Shown here: one piece after another, positions 36,048-49,600 of the stretch
Layout of the letters: every line of letters starts with the position of its first letter
Position numbering within the stretch: the stretch's first letter is position 1
DNA from: Penelope pileata
Taxonomy: Eukaryota; Chordata; Aves; Galliformes; Cracidae
Length of the DNA: 64,000 nucleotides
Reading direction: 5' to 3'
Assembly: GCA_013396635.1 (NCBI GenBank)
Contig: WBMW01001277.1
Location: 642,373-706,372, forward strand
Program-made: the position numbers and the translations under genes
The notes under the pieces: generated by a model
Seen by the model: the letters and a program-made list of their open reading frames with translations, nothing else
Databases searched by the model: none
What the model was told of the DNA's origin: nothing

Positions 36048-37845
36048 TGAAATATCACCAGAAAAATATTTGTTTAATCAGCATGGATTAAAACATATGA
36101 ATCTTTTTCTTAAATCAACTGAGCTGCAATAATTTTCCAGCAAATGTAGAAGTCAGACACCGGCCTAGCTGTGTCTGCAATTCACAGTTCAGTTATTCAT
36201 GGGTCCCCCTGTACTGGAAAATTCCATCAGTATGTTTTATAGATTGAAATTCTAGAGAAATTACAGGTCCCATAATAGAAATAATAACGCAAAGACAGAT
36301 GTATGAAGCCCTCGTTGATTTCAGTAGCAAGACTTCTATTTATTTCAGTAAAACTGGAAAAAAAATGGAACCAACCACAAACAGGCTAACAACAACAGAA
36401 TTATCCACTATCAGATTGCATTTCATTTTACACTTGTCCAACAACCGTGATTTAATTTCTTGGCAGACAAGCAGAGCCGACGCAGAGATGCAGCAGCTCA
36501 GGAGGAGAGGAGGCTGCAGAAGGGAAGAGGCAGGGCGAGGACTCAGCTGGGGAGACCACTGCTGCCAGAGCCCCTTCTGGCAGGAGGAGAAGCTGAGCTG
36601 AGCAGCTCCTCACTCCCTGGGCAGTGTACAGCAGCCTGGATGTGCTGCTCCTCCATGGGAGGATGCAAAAGACAATGAAAGAAAGGAATGTGTTTGTTCA
36701 GACAGCAGGAAGAGAAAAGCAGTGAGAAGTAAGGAAATCTTTGTGAGTGAAGGCACATCAGGAGACAGGCCCACTTTAAAAGTTCTCCCAGCAGTGGTAT
36801 TCCCAACAAATCTCATTAATCTGATGCACTGACATTTATACCCAGGATTACAATGACCTTGTGTTCAAGACAGTTTGCCTGCAGTGTTAACAATGGCAGG
36901 ACTGACTCTCAGAAAATCTCACAGCATTCAGAGCAGCACAGATGTCATATATCTACTCCCAGTTAACAGCACAAGACGTTAACAAGCTCAACAATCGCTT
37001 TAAAAAGCTTTAAAAAGCCTATATAAATCCACTTGCCTTTTGACTAATGAAACTGCCTCATGGATTCATTCTCCCCTCCCATCTTCTCCACCTAAATGCA
37101 GGAGTTAGGAGTCTCATTTCCACTACAGATGCTGTTGATGCATAAAAGGAGAAGGCCTGCAGAGAAAGCTCCGGATTAGATGTACTCCCTGTGGAGAGCT
37201 CAGAACCCATTTCTGATAAAAATTGAAGTAGTTTTCCTTTGTAAAGAATCTCTATGCAAAACCATACTTCAGTTTGGTCACAGGATATGAAGCCTGCAGT
37301 GTCAAACATGCAGTGTACTAAGAGAAGCTAAGCCAATGCTGAATAAAGGCTAAAGTACCAGGCCCACTCAGGAAATAACAAAATCAAAAATAGAGCTATG
37401 TGGAGCTTTCCATATTAAGAAAGCACTGTTTGAAATGTATCTATAGATCAACCCAAAAAAATATTCAGCATGTGCTGAACTTCATATGGACACATAGTTC
37501 AGCTTCCTAAAACTTTCCTCCTCCCAAATTAATACATCAAATTACAATCTTTTAAAATCCTTTTTTAGCTGGTTCTTCTCCCACCAGTTACTTGAATCTG
37601 ATTGCATATTTGAGACTGACCATGCCGGAGGAATCTCATTTATTATATTCTAATATATTAGGGAGCTAAGTACATAAGGAAAATCCTGTACAGACTCATC
37701 TTGAAAAAAGGCTGAAGTAAATGCACAATTGATATAAAGGTTCTCCATAAACAGAGAAAACAGAGTGCATGTCCGAAAGCAGAGAAACATTTCAGTGCAA
37801 TTTAATTTCTTACTTGTACCAGAGACTCAACTATAATAAATATTG
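36048..37845. other. Non-coding interval with a G+C-rich patch
   Basis: A G+C-rich, purine-rich patch at about 36465-36660 stands out from the A+T-rich surroundings and is open in more than one frame. Its encoded peptides (arginine, alanine and glutamate rich) match nothing I know. A 10-base unit CTTTAAAAAG is duplicated at about 36998-37018. Nothing else is recognised. Confidence 0.5.
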
Positions 37846-38170
37846 GGGCCTACAGGAAAGCTGGGGAAGGACTTTTTACAAGGATAGGTAATGACAGGAC
37901 AAGGGGTAACGGTTATAAACTGAAAGAGGGTAGATTTAGACTAGATATAAGGAGGAAATTCTTCACTGTGAGGGTGGTGAGACACTGGAACAGGTTGCCC
38001 AGAGAAGTTGTGGATGTCTCCTCCCTGGAAGTATTCAAGGCCAGGCTGGATGGGGCTTTGGGCAACCTGGTCTAGTGGGAGGTGTCCTTGCCCATGGCAG
38101 GGGGGTTGGAACCAGATGATCTTTAAGGTCCCTTCCAACCTGAACCATTCTATGATTCTATGATTCTGTG
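37846..38170 (+). mobile_element. CR1 LINE 3' fragment (325 bp)
   Basis: Shows the CR1 3'-end blocks in order. These are 'cctacaggaaagctggggaa', 'gacaggacaaggggtaacgg', 'aggaggaaattcttcactgt', 'ggaacaggttgcccagagaa', 'ggccaggctggatggggctt' and 'ggtcccttccaacctgaacc', ending in three ATTCTATG-type tail units at 38147-38170. Conservation is good, so this is a relatively young copy. Confidence 0.96.
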
Positions 38171-41100
38171 AAATTAGTCCTTGGAAGCCAAATTTTATCA
38201 GCTCTCCTCCTTAAAGTATTAAATTCTAAATTAAACATCCTGATGTTTGTGTATCAAGTGGTGTTTTAAGACTAAATGAATCTCTGCCTCTCTCACACAC
38301 ATGTGCATCACAGGTGAAAATGAAAACACTGAAAAGGAAAGAAAATGTTTATTCTCAAATTCAGCTTTTTCCATGTTCTTACTGTGTGAGGTAACATCGA
38401 AAAATATTTCTTTAGTGTGTTCCAAAACTATTTTTTTTCCATTCCTTTTTTTTTTTTATCATGAATCAAAGTCTTTTATTTTCACAGTCCTAACCAGAAG
38501 CTGGAGTTCCATCTGCTTTGCCATGATTGGCACAGAATAGCATGAACAGCAAAACCCATCCTTTATTTTGGGGAGCATCTGTAAAGAAATACCCATTTAC
38601 TCCCATGAAACTAGTCCAAAACTGCTTTTCATTTCCAAATCTCATGATCCAGAAGATGTTGGAGGCACATAATTACTTCATGTGCAGCCTTCAAATCTGG
38701 CTAGGGAATAGAGTTGAAGCTATTCTACCAGGTCTGGTTCTGTCGCTCTGGTCTGAAAAACAGAAGAAAAGACCAAATGATATTGGTGACATGCTGTTTT
38801 AAACACCTTTATGGGCTAGAAACACAGAACTAAGGGGGCATTTTGTCTCCTATATTTTTTGCAGATTTGACACATTGTGGCCTTCTTCATGTTGGCATAA
38901 TATTGCTTCAAAATTGCACTCTGCAGTATGGAACCTGGGTAGCTCCACTGGTATTATTAAACTAAGAAGGCTGTCTGCTGGAAGGGCCACTGCCACACTG
39001 ATGCTGTCATGACAGATGATACTTTTTTTGGCTTACAACAAAATATGGGCAAAGTAACATCATTCCTGTCAGCTAAAGACTGTCCTTTGTCACCTTCATG
39101 CAGACATCATATATAAGTCTTAAAAATAAAGAGTTTTTTTCTGTTCTTACCAATGATTGGAACATTATTCCAGGGTCTTGCTGCTCTGGAAACGTGATAG
39201 ACAAGCAAGCAGCAAATGGGTAAAGCAGAAAAAACCCGGGAAGTGGTCATGAAAGCAAAGTGGAAAAGAGCCATCCTTATCTGAGAGGAACAACTTGGAG
39301 AAACTGCAAGAGGTTGTAAAGTGTGATACAGATCTAAATGGCAGGCAAATGCCATATGTTGTACAAGAAGAAACTTTGGGATCTGACCTTTGCCTTATAA
39401 AGTCCTGTAGAGGGGACAAAGAATAGTGGAATGAAAATTGTGTGCTGCGGTGTGGTCTAAACTGGATATCTATTATGTTTAAAGAAAAGTTGTTTATTTC
39501 TGTTTCCTAAGCAAGGAATACCATGATTTCCTGGCACATTCATGAAGTTTGGTTTGTCAAAATCAGTGATGATTTTGCTAGACAGACTCAAATTTTTCAG
39601 TTACTTGTTAAAGAAGGGAAGGATATTTATTAATGGAATTTTCCTTCCAGTGTTTTTACTTAGTCAATATTAATTCAATGCCTTGTGGCAATTTGATTAA
39701 AAATGTCATGTACTGCTTGAATCAAACTCATTTGGTCTTTCAAACAGTGTTTTTCTTTTGAAAAAAACATCTGCAGACCTGAGTACTTTTCCATACTCTG
39801 ACTGTAGACAACATAGAAAGCCATACAGACCGGGTATATCAACTTGCCACATCCATGAAATGACCATGTGCTTACATTATTCCTTTAGCTTGAATGATTG
39901 CTTTTCTATTTGCAATTACTGTGCCTTGCATCAGTGAATGGTCTTGGAGGACATGAACTATATTTCTCGGTGAAAGTGAACTGGTAGATGGTCTCCTGGT
40001 GTGTACATAGGGCACTTCAGCTGTTAACGGGCATTTAATCCATAAAGCCAGAGTAAAGCTGTCTGGCATAACCTCCTCTGAGCTACTAATGCTATGTTTG
40101 CCAGGTGCTCAGTGTCAACTGTTTCAATCAGCAGATCTGTTCCCACTGGTTTGCGTTGCTTTCTAATGTAGACATAGCCTAAGAGTGCCAGCAGTCAGTG
40201 CTCGCAGGAACATCGAACCCATGGGGTTAGATGGTGCATTTCCCAGTTCCTGGCTCCAGTTGCCCACCCTGGCTCCAGCTGGTCTTTGTACCAGTGTGCA
40301 ATGTGGGAGGGAGAGAGATCTGGACCCATTGCTGGTGGTTGAAGTACGGTGTGCTTCAACAGAGACCTGGGCTGGAAAACTCGAGAGACAAAGTGGTAGG
40401 GTATACTGTGCCATAGAGGCTGCCTGACCAGAAAGTTGGGCACAGCTGATGATGGGCAACTGCTCCTGTGCTGGGTGGGAGGGGAAGAGGCTGACATCTG
40501 GGCCAGAAGGTTTGTCTTTATGCGAAAATATTTCTCCTGAGATTCCCACCCATAATTCTGCGTGGTTTCTGTCTGACAAATGCAAAGCACTGTGCCTTTC
40601 AGAACTCACAGAAGTCTTACAGCAAATAAATCTTATTTGTCTGTGTATGAACATACATTAAACATTCCTATAAACTGTGCTTTAAGTTCAAATTAAATAA
40701 TATGTGAGAAGCCATAACTTACTCTTCACGTGTACAAGGACGTTGTACCTTTTTCTTCAAGTTGATCATAAAAATAAGTAAGAACACAACAGGAAATCCT
40801 TCCACAGTTTACTACGACAAAAATATATGTGGCTTTTTTTCACTCAAAAAAGGTCTGCCTTCTCAGGTGTAAGGCCTTATTCCAAGGGCTTTATTTTTAA
40901 TGAAGAGAAACAGCTTCAAGGTTACCCTTGAAAAAACATGCAGTAGTTTATAATCATACTAGACAGACAGCTTTATTAAACGATTTCTCCCTTCACAGAT
41001 TTCTCAGGCTTCTTAGACTGTATGTGTGAGCAGTGCAGCACATACACAAAACAACTTCATTCTGGACACAGAAAAAGAAGTAGGAATGCATATCACCATA

Positions 41101-42761
41101 TCAGACATTTGTACTGACTCTTGAACGTACACCTTTACTCACACGCACTGCCAAATAATCTTAGGCATCTGTATTTTGACATTCTGGTGTGCATACAGCT
41201 ACAGAAATATCCATGTCTGTATCATTTTGCTCATCTATATTTCTTTTTGTGAATGATAAATAATTAGTGGTATAGCTATAAAGCTTATGTATTTCTAGCC
41301 AATGACACCTTCAAGGTCCCTCTGCTGCCTACTGCTTGACCTTGGTTTAAAAGCACACAGAATGGAAACCTTGAAACCAAGATCAGCAAGATTCATTCTG
41401 ACAAAAAACAGATGCAGCACAATAGAGAAAAATACACATTTAATTTTAATCTGTTTTTCTTTTTTTTTTTTCCAACTCCCTCACTATTACCAGCTTTTTA
41501 AGAAAATCGTAAGGTACAGACTGTCCTTCACACAAGTAGCATACATTTTAATACTCCAATTACATTTGGATTAGTTAGCATTGTGACTATATAGCAGTCC
41601 AAATTATGCAGACATGTTAGTGGGAGAGCACATACATACATACCTGCAGAAATAACGTAACAATGGATTATTGCCGTAGGACGAGTCTTCTTACTGAAAG
41701 ATTCCTGACTTCATAAAAACATAATAATCCTTTTATTTCATAGTATTTAAACAGGGAGGTCATAGGGCTGCAAAGTAATCAGATGACACAGACAGTTGAG
41801 TGATTTGACCTTAAAGACAATGCTTTTGTTTTATGTCACTTTTCAATTTTATGTTGCGTTATGCCAGCTAATCTTAAGTAGGACTTAATACATCTCTGAC
41901 TTATTTTCTGAAAGAGAATGAAAACATCTTTACAGAGTGGGAAACAGAATTTGAGATCGTGTCACATAACACAGGTACAGGTCCATATGAAATGGACAAA
42001 CCCGTGCCTGGCTCTCCAGCCGCACTTGTCTGTGGGAAACAATTGCTGAAGAGAAGTCTGCCTCAAGGCTTCCCACTAAGATGACTACCCCTGCATCATT
42101 CAGTGCTTTTATTGGGAAGAAAATAGAAAACTTTGCCGGTATTGGTTGTCAATGTCGCAAACATGAAAGTGGTGCTTAAGTAGTAAAAAGAGGCTGATCA
42201 TTCGTACAAAGCTGCCTGGGTTGTTTAATCTGCTCATGACCGTGGAAGGAAGATTTTAATACAGCTAGAGCATAGGAAGAAGGAACATAGGGCAATGTTT
42301 ATGAGGTTATGCCAGACAGACACAATATGTGGAAGAATTAGCTTTGAATGGTAAAAAGGACTAGCATTATATTTGGATGAAAAAAAGGGACATACTAAAG
42401 GAGTAGAAAATGGTACCTATAATGGCCTCTGTGAGAGCAACACGGGAAGACTGCGTACATATCCAAAGTCTTTACCTCACAAGAGTATGAAGAGATGGTT
42501 TATGAAAGCAGAAAGGTCCTCAACACATTTCTAATCATTTGAGTAGTTAAAGAATCTTACTGTGAACATGTAATTTCTGAAGGCATGTGAAAATTAAGCC
42601 CATTCCACAAATGGTTGAAGACTTATTATAATAATAACTGCTGATCCTACAAAGTAAAAGATGACTAAAAAGTTTAAAAACTAGGTGGAATGGATTGCTC
42701 TGGCAGTTGAACTTGATGTTCTATCTTGCCACAAGACATTTCTGCAGCAGAAAAAGCTATT
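38171..42761. other. Non-coding interval, nothing recognised
   Basis: No gene, RNA or repeat family recognised. A moderately G+C-rich patch at about 40190-40500 gives overlapping open frames on both strands (up to 163 codons on the minus strand) with no recognisable domain. A T-rich run lies at about 41459-41473. Confidence 0.55.
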
Positions 42762-43110
42762 CACAGAACCACAGAATCACAGAATTGCAGGGGTTGGAAG
42801 GGACCTCTAGAGATCATCGAGTCCAGCTCCCTGCCAAAGCAGGTTCCCTACAGCAGGTCACACAGGTAGGCATCCAGATGAGTCTTGAATATCTCCAGAG
42901 AAGGAGCCTCCACAACCTCCCTGGGCAGCCTGTTCCCGTGCTCTGTTACCCGCGCTGTGAAGAAGTTCTTTCACATATTGGTGTGGAACTTCCTATGCTC
43001 CAGTTTGTGTCCATTTCCCCTTGTCCTGTCACCACACACCACCAAAAAAAGTCTGGCCTCATCCCTACCATTCCTGCATTTCAGATACTTATAAACATTG
43101 ATAGTCCTTC
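42762..43110 (-). mobile_element. CR1 LINE fragment, minus strand
   Basis: The plus-strand text is the reverse complement of a CR1 3' end. It begins CACAGAATCACAGAATTGCA, then 'ggttggaagggacctctaga', 'gtccagctccctgccaaagc', 'cctccctgggcagcctgttc', and 'ccccttgtcctgtcaccaca'. The upstream limit at about 43110 is where similarity fades, in the 3' UTR or ORF2 end. Confidence 0.95.
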
Positions 43111-43448
43111 CTTTTATATGGGTAAGCAATACAGAGTTCGGTAATTCATGACAACATTTTTCAGTTTGTGGACATAAACACTTTTTAGAGCACATGCACA
43201 GCCTGTTTGTTAGAAATTTCACACATGCAGATGGTTAAAGAATTTCTGAACTTGTTCCCTTCTGTGAATTAGATAGAAACAGCACACAGACTTCCAGAGT
43301 CCGTTAATTATCACAGTATTCTCTTTTCTGTAACAGACATCTTTATGGACCTCAAGTCACTGATATAGTCTCTTCCTCACTTTTTCTATTTATCCAATTC
43401 AGTGCTAGCCCAATGACAGTTCTAGTCCTACCCTTTAGCAGGGTCTGT

Positions 43449-43733
43449 GGTGATTGATAGGACAAGGGGAAATGGTTTCAGACTAGAAAAGGAGAGATAT
43501 AGATTGGATAAAGGAAAAAGTAAAAAACAATAAAAGTAGTGGAGCATTGGAACAGGTTGCCCAGAGAGGTGGTGGATGCCCCGTCCTTGGAGACACTCAA
43601 GGTCAGGCTGGACACGGCTCTGAGCACCCCGATCTAGCTGTAGACGTCCCTGTTCATTGCAGGGGAGTTGGACCAGATGACCTTTAAAGGTTCCTTCCAA
43701 CACAAATAATTTTATATTTCTATTATTGTATGA
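43449..43733 (+). mobile_element. CR1 LINE 3' fragment, plus strand
   Basis: The CR1 blocks 'gataggacaaggggaaatgg', 'ggaacaggttgcccagagag', 'ggtcaggctggacacggctc' and 'ttggaccagatgacctttaa' run to a degraded tail (ATTTCTATTATTGTATGA). It faces away from the minus-strand CR1 at 42762-43110 across about 340 bp, giving a head-to-head inverted pair. Confidence 0.94.
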
Positions 43734-44439
43734 TTTGCACATGCAGAAATTGCCTGATGTTTTGTGCTCCCTTCTGTATTTTCAGGCATCACAACATCAC
43801 GGCTGGTCTCCCAGTTCAGCACATAACAATTTCCTCTTTTTGCCTTTTTATACAAAAACAGTAGCTTTAATTCTCTGTTTTCTTAAGGATCACTCTCTCA
43901 GGTATAGACACAGAGTGTCATATTTCATACCTATGAGTACACTTTTCATACCTATTTTTCATCTTTGTTTCCATTCCTAGGAACACACATATGCAGCATA
44001 CATTCCCTTAACTCATTCTAGAAATATGGTTACTTACGGCTGAATATTAAGCTTGCCTGCTATGTTACTACATATTGCTTTTCAAAAAAATATATTTTCT
44101 TCTTCATAAATTGAAAATGTTTGTAGAAAAAAATACAATAGAAAACAATAAGGAGATCTTTAAGCACAAAATATCTGATAATAACAGGAGCAACAAGAAA
44201 AGAAACAAGATGGATAAGAGAATAAAGACAGTGAAGGAAAGGCACAGACTCCTGGAAATCTGCACATGAGCCTGGGAGTGTGTTATTGAGTCTGAAGCAC
44301 AGGCTGTCTTTTATGTAATTTTATCCATTACACCCAAATACAAGGGTGAAAGCAAGCAGAGGTGGAAGACATTTTTATGAATTGTTATTCTACTGTTTCT
44401 CTCTTCTGTTTCTTTTGATTCTTCAAATTAAATTAACCT

Positions 44440-45130
44440 TTAGTTAAGACCATTTTGTCTGTAAAGCTGTTAATGCCCTACACCGTGTGTGAAAGCAAAA
44501 CAAGCTCCTAACCTGAGAGATGAGTGAGAGGAGCCTGAGGTCTTTTCATTAGAGCAACCTAAGAAATGGTGCATTGCAGACTTCAGCTACAATAGTGCAG
44601 TTAAAGGGAAAGTCAATTGATCACAGGAGGAGAATTTTATAAATTCAATTTCTGAATTATTGTGTGGGATTCACAGTTCACAGTTTGGGGAGGTGAAGTT
44701 TTTGGGAGCACAAGATTTCATTAGGCAAGAACAAGAAATTCGTTGTCATTTAAAAGATGCTCTGGCCAGGTTTCCAACATGAGGTTGCTGAAACACGGGC
44801 TGGGCACCATTCTCCACACCAGGGGTTACTGTCGTGCTGGTTAGGGTGCGTCATCACTTCTGCCTGTACTGAAGCACCATGATTTAGCTGGCAGATGATT
44901 TGTCTTCACCCTTTAAAATGACGAAAGCAGGTAGAGATGATGTTCTTATTACATGAATTGGCCCTCACAGAGTTGTGCAGTTGGCAAAAACTTTGGTTTA
45001 TATTTCAGCTTTAGAGTGCCTCTTTAAGCTGCTTAATTGTAAGTAGAAATTTCCCCTTGGAAGCTGCTTATGTTGTTTTTGAAGAAATATTCATGAATGG
45101 GGCGGGTGTCTACTTCTTTTCTTTTAAAGT
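44440..45130. promoter_or_regulatory. Candidate conserved non-coding block
   Basis: About 700 bases of complex, repeat-free sequence with several motif cores (GCTGTTAATGCC, AGTCAATTGATCAC, ATATTCATGAATGGGG, GGTGCGTCATCAC). The composition resembles conserved vertebrate enhancers, but conservation could not be tested here. Confidence 0.2.
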
Positions 45131-46677
45131 GTTGTATCTCAGGGAATTTGTTTCAGCTTGGAATTAACCTACAGCTCTTGTAGACAAGCACAAAGTACTG
45201 ACAATGTTACAAATAAAGACAACTTTATAAAGTGAGACTAACTGCTCACATACTCCAAAAGGTGTACTGGTCACATAGGAATAAGAAATGGACTTCAGAA
45301 TGTCGAAATAAATGGGAGGCTCCCTCTTAAGTAAATTTCTGTATCAATTTAGAGCATAGAAGAACATTCTTGACATGATTCAATCGGAAAAAAACAATAC
45401 CTCTGATTTTCTGAGTTACAGCTATGTCATTTATTGACATTTTCTGGATTTTAATTTGGTATCAGGTTGTTTTTCTTTTTTAAACTAGGGACTATAATAA
45501 GTCTCACACATCAGTGAAATGAAATAAGACTTGCACTTTGTCATGGTTCTTGATCTTAAGCCAGAAATCAAAATTTTGATTTATGATTTTATGACTACTC
45601 TTACAATTAACATATTTGAACTACTGTTTAGACATTAATTACTATTGACTTTTCTTCCAAAATAATATAAATTATGTAACATCTGAGAATATGGAGAGTC
45701 CTGCTGAATTAAACCTTTGAGCAAGTTAGATTTCAAATATTTGGAAATTTTAAATAAATTAACAACTAGAATGCATTCTTCCCAGACATGGTCTTTGTCA
45801 TACTTCTTCACTGATAGTGCAACAGTGTTGAATCTGTAACGTCACCTCAGTTGGAAACTGTGGGGAAGCAGGCTAAAGGCCACTGAGCTGCTTGCTGCGA
45901 GCCCTGGCTTGCAGGGACATCTGTGCTGGTCTTTGTCAGGCACCTCCTGGGATGCATAAGTTGCTCTGTGGAGCACTTGCTCTGCTTGAGAGCTTTATCT
46001 CCAGTAAGCCTAGAAGAGCTTTATTATGATGTAAGACATATCTCTGGATATCTCCAGCCACGAAATGCTACCAATTCAGTTGCCAAAACCATTGTTTATA
46101 ATAATGGCCTGAGACAGGGCCAGCGTTACAGAGCTTCAGATACTTCAGGCAACAGCCTCCCTTGCCTGTGCTTACCTTCAGCCAGCTAATAAAGGGACTT
46201 GAGATATGAGAATTTGCACTTAATGGTAGCATTACATTTGTTCTATATTTGTGCAATAATCATAAGTCACTTTAGGCAGTCCATTTTCAGGAGATGACTG
46301 CCTTACTCCATGAACTAAAATCTCTATTCCTTCAGCCTTGTGACTCATAATGCACCTTTAGTCATATTTTAGCCTTCAGAACTGTGCTCTCTGTCAGATC
46401 TTATTGCTTAATATGTGTTGTTGAGCACAGCATCACACCACTAGATAAATTTCAGTGACGTTTTTTAAGAAAAGTAAATTCACTTGCCTAGTTTTTAAAA
46501 AGAATTCCTCTTTAAAATGAATGTTATGAATATAATTGTTCTCCTTTAATATGAATGTTACATGCATCCCTTGACATACCTATGACAATCAGATCTGTAT
46601 ATACGAGAATAAAACAGGGTATTTGCCATATAGAAATATGTCTGTTTACTGGGTTTCATTTAACTAGATTTAATACG

Positions 46678-46695
46678 TTTTTTTTTTTTTTTTTT
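46678..46695. repeat. Poly(T) run of 18
   Basis: An uninterrupted homopolymer. It could be the tail of a minus-strand retrocopy, but no retrocopy is recognisable to its right. Confidence 0.95.
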
Positions 46696-49600
46696 CCAAA
46701 ATCAATTGCACTGTAAAACACAATAGATTTGGGGATCTTTCAGGAATGCCTTTAGTCTCAAAGTTCAAGGTCCATCTCAAGTATAATTAAACTCAGATTT
46801 CTGAGCCTACTCATAAGGTGAAATCCATTGGAAAGCCCTCTCCTTCAGAGTTTATGTCAGTGAAGACCGCACTGAGGTGATAATCTTTCCCACATCCTAG
46901 TGAGAGACAACGAGAGACTGAGTGGGACTGAGTGAGCACACATTCCTCTCTGCAACTGCAGTCAAGATAAAGCATTATTATATCCTCCAGCTTTTCCTTC
47001 ACTACCACGTAGTACTCGTTATGGCCTTCTTTTTTTATCGTGACAACCAGGAACAGGACTCAGCCAAACTTCCATAGAAGTGGGCTGTGGTATGGAAGGC
47101 ATGGATTGCACTGGTGCTCCTTGGGTTGCCAAGAAGAATCAGCTCTCTCAGCTACATTTTTCTTCAGTCCTGTCAAATTCAAATGAGGCAATCCTGAGGA
47201 AAATGGTGATGGAGGCAAAGAAATGACCTCCTGTAATGCAGACAAATTGTATCTTAGCTTGAACGTTGGTCCTAGACATTAGTGGAAACCAGGTGGCTGG
47301 CAGACACTGCTGCCTCTCTCATAGAACAGACTATGGCACAATTACACATGCCTAAAGCCCATCATGATAACCTTCTTGGTAGCCCTAAAATTAATCAGAG
47401 GATTTGGAAATATCTTTCTTAGCTGTAATCTGCTTGCTTTTATCCTTTTTCTGTTGCTTTGATGGATTGCCCAGACAGGAGAAGCAAATGACAAGACAAA
47501 TACTTTCAGAAGTGAGAAAGTAACAAGTTCACAGTGCAGAAAATGTGTGTCCTCTAGTGCTGCAGTCTGAATTTTAATTTAGGAACTCTTATTTCGCTGA
47601 CAGAGTAAAAGGATTCATCCTACCTACCATATATGTTTAAATTACCTTTTTAAATTGGATCTGGAGTAAATTTTTGAAGCGCCTCTCTTACCCACTCTCA
47701 CTTGTGATGTTTTGGTTTGCACCATGGAACAGTTTCAGAGTGCATGGACTGGATTCCTTTCAGCTGAACCCAAATCCAAGAACATGGTGCAGGATCACAC
47801 CTACTGTGCTCCAACCACTAATAGGCACAAATGGTCTAGACTACTGCTAGACTGAAGAAAGCATGCCCTTCACCTGCAGAAGGTGAGCACCCAGTCTAGA
47901 GCTCAAATGATTTCAACTTGATGGATTGAGTTGGCGGATAGGCTCCTAGTACCCTAATTGACTTGATATGTGGCAGGAAGCAGACATATTAATTGTGAAC
48001 CATTCAAAGCTCAGGCAGAGTAAGCAGTTCTTATTTATGCTGCAATAGAGCTGTTGTGCTGCTTGGGTGTGCAGATGTAGCGTGAGTATACAGAGGCACC
48101 TCAGGCTGTAGCTGCTTTTATCAAAGACAGACTACTGTAAGGCAAAAAATCCTGAAAGAAACAAGAAAGGCAGAATTCCTGCACGGGAAGGGCAAAACTG
48201 TTTTGCTTTCCACATTTAGAAGCCAGTAGCTTTATTATCTGAGTAAGTACTTAGGCTACTTCCAAGGTGTGTCCAAAAGATTGTGTGTAGGTACCAACAA
48301 AAAGATCACAGCTATGTGAAATCTGCAGAAGATGGGGTCAATTTCTAGTGAACAAAAAGCCAGGGTGAGGATCTACAGCTCAGAATCGTATCAAAGGTAG
48401 AGGAAAAGAGGATGCGATTGAAATTGGAAGATCAATGGCTTAGGAGAGTAAGATATCTAGATGGTAAAACAGAACCTTGGGAGATTCAGACATGCAGCAG
48501 CTCTGAGGCCCTGGGAAGCATTGAGGGAGGCACTATAGTAAATTAACAAATGAAGAGATGATCAGACTTGCTGCAATTGTCTTAAACAGAAGTACCCATG
48601 ATGTTGCACAGATTAGACAAGAATAGTATAATGTCAAATGCTGACACTAGTTTCTCTGACCACAAATGACAAGGCTAGACTTGGGAGACTCCTGTGTGAG
48701 AGCTGAGCTAATTCTGGGCTGCCTATTTCTTTATCTTGGGCCAAAAGGATGGGAAGAAACGTACAGGGGAAACTACAGATAAAGCATCTTCCTCTGACTA
48801 CGGTTTTCAGGGCAAAAGGCTACTGTATGTAAACATCTTATTTACGAGCTTCCCAAGATCATCCTGCTTGCCTTGAACCGTTGAAGAAGACACCATGTAA
48901 AGGACATCCAGATTGTCTTTAGATCCACAAGATGTGTGAGGCCTCAACACCTTTCAGAAGTCCAGAGGGGATCACACAACCTGCAGTGGCCTTCTGGAGG
49001 TCAAATACAAATATGTAAAGTAACTCTAAAATCCTCTCCAAAATCTACTTTTAGAGCCTTATTACTTCCACTTAATGCTGGAAATAAGGTTTATTATTTC
49101 ATCTGTAATTCATTAGGGTGCTAATTAACAAATCAAACACAGCTCATTAAACAAGGACATATCAAATGTTATTTTATTCAGTTTCACCTTGGATAAAAAG
49201 TCTCAAATCACACAGGCCTCACAAATATGGGAGAATACAATAAGAGAGAACTAATGAAAATCATGCAGGTTTACTGCTTCACCACATTCTTCCCTAATAG
49301 GAAAAAAGAAGGAACAGTTGAAGAGTCCTGTTTTCTCCGCTAGTATTAAACAGAGATTGATACAAAATACTGTTGAACTGGATAATAGATAGTATTGTCT
49401 GTAGTCTTACTACTAAAATGTCACAGAACATTGTAGCTCTATTAAAGTTATTTGAAAAAAGGCTCATTTTCTCTTTAGTTCTATGGGATTTTTTAGAAAG
49501 GTGAAACTATTTTGACACTATTTAATATACTTCAGTGAAAAATGATTCTTTTTCAATAGCGGTTTCACAGGGATTAAAAGCTATCCAAATATTAATCTTA

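Noticed and set aside
40163..40654. Longest non-TASL open frame, 163 codons on the minus strand
   Set aside because: It lies in a G+C-richer patch where both strands and several frames are open. The peptide is of unstructured composition and shows no known motif.
42695..43144. 149-codon plus-strand open frame
   Set aside because: Mostly the antisense reading of the minus-strand CR1 3' UTR, which is non-coding.
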